A stretch of DNA of 64,000 nt from Uloborus plumipes. Its lineage: Eukaryota > Arthropoda > Arachnida > Araneae > Uloboridae. The stretch spans positions 1 to 64,000 of the forward strand of contig JAXGGA010005823.1 of NCBI GenBank assembly GCA_038373865.1, given 5' to 3'. The position numbers and the translations under genes are program-made. The notes beneath the pieces were generated by a model. It did no database searches, was not told where the DNA came from, and was given only the letters and a program-made list of their open reading frames with translations. Shown here in pieces: positions 47,107-59,334 of this stretch. Each line of letters opens with the position of its first letter. Position 1 is the first letter of the stretch.

Positions 47107-48043
47107 CAGGATGTGAAAAAAATCAATGATTTTTTTGAAAAAATCAAAATAATCAGATTTTTTTTATTTCAATCTGATATTTTTTTAATTTAAATCGATT
47201 TTTTATATAAAAAAATTAAAAAAAAAAGACTTCAGAAACTCTCGTAACTGTTTAGCTATACTTATGAATATTAGTAAGCATAAAATTGATATTGTTAAAA
47301 ATTTCAAAACAAAATTTCATTTATTATGTCACCAAAAAAATTTCATAACATTCAATACAAACGATTTTAATAGAAATGCATATGATTTAAATCATAAGTA
47401 TAATACAGATGACATAGTAACACACTGAAAAACATAACAACAGAAGGAAATAAATAAATTGGACATTGCTACATGTCTTTTAATTAATATGCTCTGTTAT
47501 TTATTTATTTTTACACTGAAAATATGATTTCTCGTAACTTTGAAAAACGTGTTAGAAGTTTCCAGCAAATTTCTCTTTTTCAACATTACTTAACTATCTT
47601 AAATTGAAAAGTGTTTTATGAGAAAAAAATCAAAAGATACACAATCATCTACCATCTTTTCGTGTATTGCCTTTTAACTTCCTTATCAATTTCAAAAAAA
47701 ATAAATAATAATAATAATAATAATAATGCCGAATATAATTTAAAAGTCTCCATTGCCTAAAAATGTGAATAATTAGATTGAGTAAGGAGGGAAAAAATGA
47801 ATAGATAGAAGTATTAAATAAGTGAGAGAAAACCATAAGGACAAAAATCAATTTTAGGAAGAAAAGTTATGCAAAAAACAGAAACTAAAACTAAGCAAAA
47901 AACGGAATTTATGAAAAAAAAAAAAAAATCAAGAAGATTTCTAAGCTTAAGTTGAAAAATGATTTAAATCAATGATTTAAAAAAAAAATCATTTGATTTA
48001 AATCAGTGGTTTAAATCAATTGTTTTAAATCATTGACACCCTG
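47107..48043. mobile_element. hAT element with perfect 8-bp target duplication (right arm)
   Basis: Starts CAGGATGTGAAAAAAATCAA and ends TTTAAATCATTGACACCCTG; CCTAAATG flanks both sides (47099-47106, 48044-48051). 937 bp. Relative to the left-arm copy it lacks the 2.4-kb middle, so it is either internally deleted or the left copy gained sequence. Confidence 0.85.
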
Positions 48044-48051
48044 CCTAAATG

Positions 48052-48974
48052 AATCAAGAAATAAAACCAAATTTGTAAGAAAAGCAGTCGAAAACTTAGT
48101 ACAATTGATGAAGTTAAAAATGCAAGACAACGTGTCTACAATTACAAATAAAAGGTTAAAAAAGAGTTAGAAAACTCTAGCAGATATCTCAAGTGAACCC
48201 AGTCAAGTGAACCAATAGCTATATAGCTATTGGTTCACTTGACTGGTGTCAGTGAACCATCATCTTTTTGCACTGATGATGGGGCTTCATTCATAATAGC
48301 CCCCAAATAGCTATCTGCTAGAGTTTTCTAACTCTTTTTTAACCTTTTATTTGTACTTGTAGACACGTTGTCTTGCATTTTTAACTTCATAAAACCAAAT
48401 TGTTATTTTATAATGTATTCGATAAAAAAAAAAGTACACAAGTCGAGAAAAGCTTGTCTTTTTTTTCTTTTCTTTTTTTTTAAATATAATTTTTGATTTT
48501 CAATGTAGTTCAACTTTATTTTCCTTTATTTATTTATTTTTTTAAATCCTGGTGTGGTGATGAATTTTATTCATTAATTTTTTTTAAGCAAATTAGAATT
48601 TAACTTCTCTATTTCACAAAAGATTTTTTTCGAGTTAAACAAAACGATTGAAAATGAGCAAAATAAACCGGAATTAAAATTCTGAAACAAAATTAAGTTG
48701 CGAAAGAGAACAGAAAAATCAATTTTGGATTTTCATGTGAAATATACTACTCGTTTTCGTAAAACATTGCATCTGGCATTCTTAATTGTGCTTAATTTCG
48801 TCTTTATTATATTTGAATTATTTTGTATTAGACCATATTCAAATCCACACTACGCGATTCGAAAGCTGTCTGCTATTATTTCCTTTAAGCCACGCCCACA
48901 CTGAAATCGCTTTCCGGTTGCCGTGTAGTCACGTGATATTCTCTGCCCTGCTGGATCCGATATTCCTGCGACCG
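48052..48974 (+). repeat. Inverted duplication, right arm flank with copied ERCC1 upstream region
   Basis: Reverse-complement partner of 41843-42446. 48840-48974 repeats the ERCC1 promoter region, including the GCCACGCCCACACTGAAATC and TAGTCACGTGATATTCTCTG segments, but pointing right, away from ERCC1. Sequence beyond 48974 is unrelated to ERCC1, so no coding exon was copied. Confidence 0.85.
48074..48388. mobile_element. Foldback element inserted in the right arm
   Basis: Absent from the left arm. Flanked by a 13-bp direct repeat ATAAAACCAAATT (48061-48073, 48389-48401). Arms of about 80 bp (48108-48187, 48312-48390) pair almost perfectly, with AAGACAACGTGTCTACAA in one and its complement in the other. 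A perfect 48-bp palindrome (48199-48246) sits in the loop. Confidence 0.75.
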
Positions 48975-49234
48975 GAAAATTCGAAACATTATATTATACT
49001 ACAGTATTTAGCACGTATGCAAAAGATGAGAAGTGAATTTTTTAAGTTTCTCCTCTTCAGTAGAAAAAGTGCTGTTGCTTATGGAGGCAAGGAATTATGT
49101 TCGTAGTCCTTGCTTTTATGTATGTTAGCCCTCCGCAGTAAATAAGGCCACTATATAATCTATATAGCAGCTATAGCCCTGAATAATATATGTGAAGCTG
49201 ATCAGATTCTTGTATGGTAAAACAAATAACCTTA

Positions 49235-49422
49235 GGCCGGAATTCAAGTGAAACACGGACGATCGCAACTCACCAATGCAATCGCGAATTCCCAAAGTTG
49301 GATTCAAGTGAAACGTTACAATCGCTACGAAATGCTATTCTATCGTAATTCGACTTCCAGTAGCGATTGCAATTGCGATCGCCTCAAAGCGATTGCAATG
49401 GTGTTTCACTTGAATTCGGCCC
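49235..49422. mobile_element. PIF/Harbinger-like MITE, TTA target duplication
   Basis: GGCCGGAATTCAAGTGAAAC at the left, GTGTTTCACTTGAATTCGGC at the right, TTA on both sides (49232-49234, 49423-49425). Same family as 9918-10230, sharing TCCAGTAGCGATTGCA; 188 bp against 313 bp. Confidence 0.8.
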
Positions 49423-49592
49423 TTAGTTGCTACATTTGGATATTTTTGTACCGATTATTGCTACTGATGATTTTGTTATTTTGTTTGAACATATTATATA
49501 GATTTCACTGTGGTGGTGATATAGGGCAGTAGCAGCTATGCTTTTTGCATAGCAACGACACCTGGCAACCGTTCCTGGTGAACAAGCAACTC

Positions 49593-51496
49593 CAAGGCCG
49601 TATCCAGAAAAAAATTTCGGGAGGGGCCCAGTTTCGCACATTGCCTAAACACACATACATTTTTGTGTGTGTTATGAGTCTAATTTCTAGCTGAGCCCCC
49701 CCCCCCCCCCCGATGTTTGATCTGTATGTGTGTGTGTGTGTGTGTCTTTTTTTTATTTCTTTATTCTTATTATTTTCTTGAACTGACCTTTATTGGGGGT
49801 AGGGATATAAGGAGAGATAGGCAATGAGAACTTTTTTAAGTGGGGTAGAATATCTGTAATTTTAGGGGGTCCAGCGGTTTCTCCCCCGGACAAATTTTTG
49901 AAAAAAGTTTTAAAATTCTGCATTTTGAGGCCTTATATGAGGCAAATGGGACTTCAAAAACATGTTGGGAAAGTAGGTAAACAACAATCTCATAAATTTT
50001 CTGCATTCCTTTGCAAATTTAGATTAATCAAAGTGTAGAAAAATGTTCAGTTTAACAAATGATTTAAGCGACAGAGAGAAAGGACAGGGGAGGAGAAAAG
50101 ATTAACACATTATCACTTGCTTACATCGTTTTTCACTATAGTTACATAGTAGTTTTTGATCAGTTCCCCAACTCACCGACAGACACAGCACTGAGTAACA
50201 TAAAATAACCAATAGCATAAAACACATAAAACTCTTTAAAAGAAATAGTGTAGAGATTAAAAAAAATAATTAACGAGAGAGTAACATTCTGGCCATTTAG
50301 TTAATTCATAGTTTAATTATTTGATAAGAAATAGGATTGAAGCACTTTTAAAGGAGTTTCAAAAAGGTATTTATTTAATGATTTTCAAAGACTCTAGGAC
50401 AGTTAAAATTCTTTTGCACTTTCCAGTCCTGAAGCATTTCATTTGCACTTTCCAGTCCTGAAGCATTTCATTTGCACTTTCCAGTCTCTGACGTTTTAAC
50501 AGTTGATTGGACAGTCTTACGAAGTTATTAAAACTTTGAAAGACACATCTTTTAAAGATTAAAAATAGATATTAAAAAAACTTATAACGACAATTTCTTT
50601 TTCAATCACTAGTACTGCAGAAAACGAAAAAGAATACAGGTAGGGTAATATTTTTTCTCGTGCTTAACATATTAATAAAGGAATCAATTACAAAGTAACT
50701 TCTAAAATACTGAATTAGGTATTTAATGAATGGTCAGAAATGAAACATATAAGTCACAAAAAATTATTTTTGAAAATAGGCTACAAAAAATGCTGGACTA
50801 TGATTTTTGCATTACGCAGAATATTTTTTTTAATCAAGGAGCTGAGTTTCGCACAACTTGATGCAAACCTCCCCCCCCCACCCCATTAATATTAGAAACA
50901 AAGCAGAGGGTCCAACAAAGTAGAGGGTCTGTGAACGTATCCGCTTTTGTGTAGTTTTGTTGATTGAAGACATGTTTAGCTATTAAAATCCCTCGAGGGT
51001 TACAAATGCTTATAAATGGAGACCAACAAAGTACCCTCTTAATTGAATCAGGGCTGTGAGAAGCCATCTCAGCCTAGTCGGAAACTAGGGGTCCGGCGAT
51101 TAGGCGGTAAAAATCTGAGTGGTGTAAGTTTTATAAGTTTTATGGGGGAGGGGGAGGGCGCCGATCAAACTGACCAGTAGCTTGCCTTGAGCCTGAATTG
51201 ATTTGGGAAAGAGAGCTGTAAGTGCTAATGAGAGTCTTGTTTTCAAGTATATTTTGCAGCTAATGAGAATTCGAATTGTCTTTTTTTTTTTTTTTTTTGT
51301 ACTTTTTCAAATTTTCACTCGTTTAATAGTTAAAATCGTCTAATAATTCACTTGTTTAAGAGAAAAAAAAAACTTTTTTTTTTTGCTGTTTTAAATTTTA
51401 AAAAAAATGATTTTTTTTTGTTTTACATTAAAAACATTTCGGGTTTCGGGGGGGGGGGGGGGCTGGCTCGTCGCCCCCCCTCTGGATACGGCCTTG
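49593..51496. mobile_element. 1.9-kb hAT element
   Basis: CAAGGCCGTATCCAGA at the left and TCTGGATACGGCCTTG at the right are perfect 16-bp inverted ends. Flanking 8-mers AGCAACTC (49585-49592) and AGTAACTC (51497-51504) differ at one base. Inside are a GT microsatellite (49727-49745), G- and C-runs and a GCACTTTCCAGTCCTGAAGC block repeated three times near 50415-50485. No transposase frame. Confidence 0.8.
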
Positions 51497-51860
51497 AGTA
51501 ACTCCATGTTTACAGTATGTGTATTACAGAAGGCATCTGTGATATATTTTAAGCAAATCATTTCAATATGTTTTATTTTATGAAAAAAAAAAGTTCGAAA
51601 AAAAAAAAAAAAAAAAAACTTACTTTCTGTGGCTACCCATGCTGGATCGTTGCTTGACTGATTTGTCTGAAAATAACTGTCAATAAATAAACTCTGATGT
51701 CCAAAGAGTGGCTCTAACTGGTTTTCTCAAGAAGAAGGGCTATTTAACTTCTGAAAAACAGCTTTAGTTAAAGGATATACCCATTACAGGTTTTTGAATG
51801 CAGTAACTAACGAGCGTCCCGTTTTTAGGCTACTGGGCATAAATGGGTTAAGAAAAGAAA

Positions 51861-52602
51861 AATCTGGTATGGACCCCACACTACTTCCTTTTATGTGTAA
51901 ATTTCTTAGTAGTTGCCTTAAGTGTCAAAAAAGTGCTTGGAGTGAGCAAGGTAACAATTCAAATATTTACTTCCCTAATCTACCACGAAACAATGCAAAA
52001 TATATTTTACAATGGTTAATTTTCTAAATATTGCTGATTTTAATATCATTCAGTGAATTTTTCGCAAAATATTGCCAATAGCGCCAAGTTGAACCCAAAT
52101 GCAAAAAATAATTTTTTCGCCAAATTTTTCGCCAACTTGGCGTCATATCGCCAAGTGGTCGCGCCAATTCATATCACTTGAGTCTGTATTGAAATTAACA
52201 CTGATTTACCCCCAAAAAGGGGGTAAAACACCCCCTTGGGAACATTCGAATGCAACCACAAGGGGAGCTGCACAACTAGACCATCCTCAGAGCCTACATA
52301 CCAAGCTAGAAGCTTCTACGGCATATAGTTTTTTAGTTATGCGAGGCACATACATACGCACATACGTACATACAGAGTACAGACGTCACGAGAAAACTCG
52401 TCGTAATTAACTCGGGGGTGGTTGAAAAGGAGGATTTTTCGGCTGCTTATATGTTGGTAGGTACATATGCACGTGCTGACAGGTCGAAAAAACTACTGAA
52501 CATTCATTCGGGGGTGAGCAAAATCAAAATTTAGACTCAAATTTGAGTGATTTTTTTTTTCGCGATTACAATACTTCCTTTACTACGTAAAAGGAAGTAA
52601 AA
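51861..52602 (+). mobile_element. TACTTCCTTTTACGT family, copy 4 (complete)
   Basis: AATCTGGTATGGACCCCACA to CTACGTAAAAGGAAGTAAAA, colinear with copy 1 at 15259-16006, including the CGCCAA-rich block and the CAGACGTCACGAGAAAACTC segment. Inserted 365 bp beyond the 1.9-kb hAT element. Confidence 0.7.
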
Positions 52603-53459
52603 AAAATGCGATCATCATTTAGCAAATAATGGAATATTTTCGGATTAATTTCTTTCACAAAATCCCACAGCTATAATTGAATGAAACATTAAATAAAATA
52701 GAACACGTAATTTCGTAATTTCTAAATCTTTTCCAAATAGTAAGAATTTGAATTTTTTAGCAATCTTCTCATTATCATCGTACGTATAATATTACGCTCA
52801 TTATTTGAAAAAATAAATAAATAAGAATAATATTAAAAGGAAATTGAAAGGTGAGTTAAAAAATAAACCTTTTTTTTCATAGTTTCTGCCAAGTTAAAAG
52901 ATAATTCTAAGCAGAATGAAATTCATTAATTCCTGCGGTAAGCAATATATTTATTAACTCGAGAGTATAGATTCAAAATTGCTTTTAGAAGGGAAAATAA
53001 CAGTCAAAAGCACTTAGTCCAATTATTTGGGATTAAAATTTCACTTCTAAATTTAATTAGAATGCAAAGTTCCTCTTTAGTTTGGATAAAATTTCAAACC
53101 AATTTCAAAAGTAAATTATTCATTTGGAGCTTTAGATCTAACTCGTAAAATCCACTAAGAAGATCAAATAGATCAGTATTAAAATTACTCATATATTTAT
53201 ATGCTTTTTATTTAAGAAGCTTAGTGAGTTTAGTGCATTTTTTTTCATTACGTATTCATATATGCTCCATTTTCATTACGGCTTAATGTGTGAAATTATA
53301 ATTTGATTGGGATAACTTTTTTAAATAAGTACTATGGGAAAAAATATTAGGCCTAAAATGGAGCAAGAATTTGAATAAAAATGGAGCGTAGAAGGACAGT
53401 AAATGCGTAAAAAATGCTCACAGATATGTCATATTACCACCGAACTGTTTATTTGCAGT

Positions 53460-53670
53460 TCAAGAGCTTGGGTACGTCACCTTGCGGAAATTTGAGAAAT
53501 TAGCCAAAGAGGTAAAACGTGTCACTTATACGCGGACATAAGGCGGACGTTTGATTGGACAGGTCGTATATTATGCAAACGGTCTTGGTTTTTTATCCAT
53601 GTTTTATCTCTTTCAGCAGCCCAGTGACCGCAGCGTTTCCTTTCGCTTACTTGAAATGCTGATATTATTC
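53460..53670 (+). repeat. Member 1 of a divergent inverted pair
   Basis: GGTACGTCACCTTGC, TTTGAGAAATTAGCCAAAGA, GGTCTTGGTTTT and CAGCAGCCCAGTGACCGCAG recur in order on the other strand at 55770-55960. Less AT-rich than its surroundings. The remainder of 52603-55230 holds AT-rich DNA with no recognised gene. Confidence 0.45.
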
Positions 53671-55229
53671 AACCGCGACGAGATGGCCGGTGACAATCAA
53701 ATGAGAAAACGAGTCTATTCCTGAAAATAGGTAGAGAAGGAAGAAACTCCAGTGTGCCACACTTTTAAAAAAACCTGAATTTTCAGGAAGTTTTTTTTCT
53801 GATTTTAACAGAAAATTTCTGTTTTCGCTTCAAAACGTATCTTTTCCTTAAAGGAACAGACATATTCCGTGAATTACCGATCATTTTTTCCCCGTGCCAG
53901 GAACTTGGAAACTTGGACGCTTGCCAAAACATATATCGTTCGAATGTAGTGAGAAACCGATAGTGTTGTGAAGCCATTTTGCTTCAAAATTTGAGATTGC
54001 AAGGATTGGAAAACTTAAGCTGGATTTATAGCGTTCCCCCAATTATTTTGTGCCGTTAGAAGACTTGTGAAAAAATCTTTTCACGCTCCTGGAAGTCATT
54101 CTATTCCTGGAAGGATTCTATATGCCGCGTTGGATACAAGACGCATCCGCCGAGTTTCCCTTGTCCGACATTTTAAAGAAGATTTAGTTTATCAGTCCAT
54201 AATTCATCGCAATGCATTCACGCAAAATGGGCAACAAAGGGGTGTGTGAGTATATTTTAAAATCCATACCTCCTTTTGTTGTCTTTTTTGTAAGTCGTCT
54301 ATTAGAGAGAAGATTTTCGTTCAGGAAGAGGTAAGGCTCTTGCCCCATCAATTTTTATCATGTTTTTATTTTTGTTATTATTATTTTTAATTTAATTTGA
54401 GTCTAGACTTAAGTTTGTTATTTCATGATGTGAACTGATAGACATTTAAGAGTTACATATATAAACCAACTATGAGTGCTGAGGGTTAGTAAAATGATTT
54501 TTGTAATTTTCCACAACGATTAAAAAACTTAGTCTCAAAACTAAGCTTTTTTAATACGCTTTTATTAGTTTCACATGTCGGTTTGTTTGTATGCATGTAT
54601 GTAACTCTAAATGAAAGATCAATTCACGTTCTTTGCAAATATTAAAAGTAATATGTTTAATACTGTTAACACTAAAAGCTGAAGTATATATTACATGTTG
54701 ATGTATTATAAGTGCATCTAAAAGCGTATTTTTTAGTTTTTTTAAACCAGTTTAAAGATTATTCTTTGGAAGCGATTTCATTAAAAACAAAAAATATCGT
54801 CAATTTTCAGAGTCCATTTCTTAAAGTGTTGATCACTATGAATACCATAACGTAAATGTATGAAAATAGAGGAAATCAGTGAAAATACAGGATTTTTTTT
54901 AAAGGAACCACGAATGTTTCAAATTCAGAAAAAAAGAAAAAAAAAAAACTTTCGGAAGAACTTAATTTGTATTCAAACTTAAGAGAAAATATTAAAAAAA
55001 TGCACCTTGTTAATACTTCTTAATGTTTTGAAGTTGTGCTCTCAGAAATACTATGCATTGATCATTCCACCTTCAAAATATTTGAGTATTTTATGCGAGA
55101 ATTGATGTAATCTTTACAAAAAAAAAAAATCATGTTATTTTAATGAACTAAAATTTTTAATGAAAAAAAAAAAACCAATTCTTGTATTGCTAAAGTATTT
55201 TTTTAAAGGCAAGATATTTGAGAGTTTGA

Positions 55230-55388
<159 letters not shown>

Positions 55389-55769
55389 TTGTGTGTGTAT
55401 GTATGTATATATAAGTGTAAGCGTCTAGGTATAAGCCTATAACGTATAAGCGGGGAAGCGATAAAATGAAGAACGGAGAATTAAGAAACGAAAAAATGAG
55501 GAACGGAAAAATGATGAACTGACATTTCTCAAAATCACGGAAATATAATTAACGAAACGGAAACACTCCGGCAACTCAGCTGCCGTATATTTTTTCGTTA
55601 TTTTCAGGACATTTTTTTAACAGTGCATATTTGCAAGTTTAGCGACATTTTGGCTAAGTGATAAGTTTTATGAAATATTAAATAATTCGAGCCATACCTG
55701 CATTTGGCGAGGAAGTGAAAACAAGTCTTTGCATTCTTTATTGCAACCCTTATGTTACCATTTTGTTTT

Positions 55770-55960
55770 TAAATTTAAATGAAAAGTTGGAGGCGCTGCA
55801 GTCAATGGCCAAATGGCTGCGGAAAGATATAAAACCAAGACCCACCTACTTTCTTGTATCCAATGAGAAATCTTTCTCGATTGTGCAAAAATTAAAATAG
55901 GTTCCTTTTTGGCTAATTTCTCAAATTGGGAGACCAATTAAAGGTAAGCAAGGTGACGTA
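55770..55960 (-). repeat. Member 2 of a divergent inverted pair
   Basis: Reverse-strand counterpart of 53460-53670, with ATACGTCACCTTGC, TTTGAGAAATTAGCCAAAAA, GGTCTTGGTTTTATA and GCAGCCATTTGGCCATTGAC. Confidence 0.45.
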
Positions 55961-56324
55961 TTCAAGCTTTATAACCAATGCCGCAAATTTTCATCTGCGT
56001 ATCACCCCTTCCTAAAAATGGACAATCCTGATAAAAGGAGGAGTCATAGGCCATCTCTGCGAAGTTGAATAATAGTTACTCTTCAAAAAAAGTATTGTTA
56101 CAAAATTTGTAAATAGTTACTGTTTTTATGTTTTTACGTGCTTAATTTGTTGTAATCTTGCTAATTTTGGTGCTTATTTCCATATTTTTTACTAAATATT
56201 ACCCAAAGTTCTTTCGACCGATATATTTTCGTGAGCTACTGCTATTTCTTGCTTAGGGGTGACGGATGCACTAAAATAAAAATAGTGCAATAACCGATAT
56301 CACCTTAATGGAGACGTCACAATA

Positions 56325-58466
56325 GGGCAATTCCATGATGTCGGACGTAAAAAATGAAGAAATATTTTTAGTTTTAATTCCATTTATCGAATATAAACTG
56401 AATAGAAATGATTAAGTTGGTATTCAAAATACTCGCTACAGCATAATGAATAAAAAATCATTTTAGTTTTTTTAAAATAAATCTCTTAAATAGAAATTAA
56501 GAAGATTTAAAGAGTTGGTGTCGGACGTAAACGCACAAATAGTAAAATTGAAGATTCACTTAAAATTTACTGAAACTGCGAATTGGCTTACATTTTAATT
56601 TCAAAAACAGCTAAGATCGATAGTATACTTATGATTAAAGCATATTTTACAGTTTTTTAATGGTATTGTTTTGAATAAAATTAACTTGAAACTACTTTTA
56701 CCTTGGTGTCGGACGTAAATTTGCGGTGTCGGACGTAAACTCTTCGAATTGGACCTAAACCGTTGTTCTTAAATGTAAATACATGTCAATGATTACAGTT
56801 TTAAATAAGAAAATTAGCTTAACTTTTATTCCTAAGTCACACATACTATTTTCTAACATTTAAAAAGGTTCATCAAATTTAAACTGCACCCTTTTTCCTG
56901 TTGGGATCGGAGGACGAATGCGTTTATAATGTCCCGTAATTTGTAAAATATTTTGTCCTCAGTTCTTGGCCGTTTAAAATAGCCTTTAGCTATGCATAAC
57001 TGATACTACAATGTAACTTGCAATTTTGTTGGTGATACATCCAAGACAAAGCTTGGCATCATGCGTTACCCAGTCATTGATTTTTACTGTATCAAGATCT
57101 GCAGATTCTTCGATCCCGGAATTATCAGATTCTGACATAGAAAATATTGGTACTGTTCTTAATTTGTTATCACGTGATATGTCACCAATTTGAACCGGAT
57201 TGTGTCCAACTGATTTGACAAAATGAGCAGATTTGATGTTTGGAATATGGAAAACAGCTTTCCAGTGCTGATGCAGATGCTTTGTATCTATGTGTATATC
57301 TTTTGCTGGAATATACTTTATATGCATATTTGGGAGAAAATTACTCCGCTTTTGTCACCGTAATTTTTCCTGCTTTAACGCGGCGCCAAACGATTTTTTT
57401 CACAGTGCCTCCTATGGCATCAACCACCATCAACCAGCAAATATGAATATTAATCAGAACACTGATAAAAAAATGTAAGCATCCACTTGTACAAATCCAA
57501 CTACGAAATCCATGTGTTCTGACTCTTTGCGAAACAGAATACAGGTTGTGTTGTGATGATCTAGCCTTTAAAACTTTAGATGAATACTTAGAGTTGGGTT
57601 GCTGTTTTTTTCAAAGCCAATAATATGTATATAAACTTTTATTAATTCAAGAGTTCCCAGAAAAACTCAGATGCATTGTAATTGTCTTAATATAAATGTC
57701 TCATGAGGAGAAAAAAACTTTTAAAGTATTATTCTGAAGCAAAGTTTACTATTTAATAAGTAAATTTAAAGTATATGTATGCATGCACAGTAAAGTCAAA
57801 ATTATTTTTTTTAATCATGTTTCACTTTAACTTTGTAATTAAAGGCAAAATATGGAGAATCACAGTTGTAAACAAGTGTTATATAAGGAATGTAACAGTG
57901 TCGGACGTAAACGGTGTCGGACGTAAAAAAATTCTTTACGTCCGACACCTAGATTTTAATTAAAAATATTTACTTGTCACAAAATGTTAATAGGTTACAT
58001 CAATGAGACCAAAGATCTTACTTTGTATACAAAGTTAGATGTATGTAGCTTTAAAATTATTGGCCCAGCATAATTAATCGTACATTTTGGTGTCGGACGT
58101 AAAACACTTAATGTGCACCATGGGAATTCTGTCACAAATCAAAATGAATTATATTCTCACACATTTTTACAACATCACATGCTGTACATTGAATATTTAA
58201 ATAGTTATTCGTCTTAATTCATAATTTTAGTATGCATATTTTGGAAAAAACAGAGCTTCTTTGAGAGTCATCAAATATAGTTTGAAAACGCTCTGGATGT
58301 TGACCTTAGTTTGACCTCTTGTAACTTAGTTAAAACTTAAGCTACCAAAATTTAGACATGAATTTCAAAATATACAACTATTTACCTTTAAAATGATACC
58401 TTGTTTGTTTAGAAATATTAATTTTGAAAATTTGACCATCTGGTTGACCTTATCGTGGAATTGCCC
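56325..58466. mobile_element. 2.1-kb DNA transposon with 4-bp AATA target duplication (Sola-like)
   Basis: GGGCAATTCCATGA at the left and TCGTGGAATTGCCC at the right match at 13 of 14 positions; AATA flanks both sides (56321-56324, 58467-58470). The motif TGTCGGACGTAAA occurs at 56339, 56519, 56707, 56727, 57899, 57915 and 58091, and inverted at 57935-57948. It contains a broken transposase-like frame on the - strand. The 4-bp duplication and GGG termini suggest Sola; this is inference. Confidence 0.75.
56986..57440 (-). pseudogene. Broken transposase-like reading frame
   Basis: On the - strand, about 57425-57350 reads DAIGGTVKKIVWRRVKAGKI and then hits a stop. The frame continues after a shift with IKYIPAKDIHIDTKHLHQHW and IPNIKSAHFVKSVG to a stop at 56986. 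The DGIGGTVKR-type motif occurs in transposase-like proteins of many invertebrates that I know only as uncharacterised. At least one frameshift and one stop make this copy inactive. Confidence 0.55.
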
Positions 58467-59158
58467 AATAGTTATTAAATCGGAGGTAGAAAACCAAACA
58501 ACGTATGTGAATGCATCTTGTGTGTACCAATATCGGAGAGTGTCAATCGTGTACATTTTATCTCTGTCTGTCGTATCCCTAAGTGAAAAAGAGCGCTAAC
58601 ATGTAATTCTCCTCCCTTATAATAAATGGATTACTCTGTAACTCTTTGAATTTACTAGAGTAGTCTTTAATTCACAACGGCTTCAATGCGCACATATTTG
58701 TAAATAATTTTTTTTTCCCCACAAGAACCATGTCGTTATTGAAAGAAAGCTCGAAGTTGGGCTGAACTCGCAACATAATCTAACAAATATATGAAGTATC
58801 TAATAAAATATATCAAGATATCCTACAAAAGCTTAACTTTCTCAAATGACAGCTTTCGGTATAACTTAGATATACCCCCCCCCCAAAAAAAAAATTACGC
58901 GCCAAATCTGGCACTCCTTTATGGACTTTTTAGGGTTGCTGTTTCTTATTTTGGTGTTGCCAATTTAGGTTTTTGTCGTTGCCAAATTTAGTATTTTCTT
59001 GTATTTTGTACTATTTTTTGGGTTTTTTTTAAAGTTTTGTGGCAACAACAAAAGCAGGTATTTTCCTTGGCGAGAAAAAAAAGTCGCAAAATTCCCGATT
59101 TGGGGGGGGGGGGGGTATATCAAAGTAGTTCCGTGCTTTCTTTCCATTACACAGAATA

Positions 59159-59334
59159 CAGTGGCCGCGGCTTATATGAATAACGTTTGTTCTAAACAGT
59201 TTTAATTTAATAAAACGGCTGATCCAATAAAGCGGTTAATTCAATAGGGCTTTATATTCTCCTGTTTTTGGTGATTTGATCCGTTAAAGCGGTTGATTCA
59301 AATGACCTCTGATTCAGTTAACCGGTGCAGACTG
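59159..59334. mobile_element. pogo-like MITE
   Basis: CAGTGGCCGCGGCTTATATG at the left after TA, and GATTCAGTTAACCGGTGCAG/ACTG at the right. Internal AATAAAGCGGTTAATTCAAT and TTAAAGCGGTTGATTCAAAT repeats. Right TA is altered to CA. Confidence 0.5.

Noticed and set aside
48786..49106. 106-codon + strand frame starting in the copied ERCC1 promoter
   Set aside because: Mostly translates the duplicated non-coding flank; no family similarity and no splice support.
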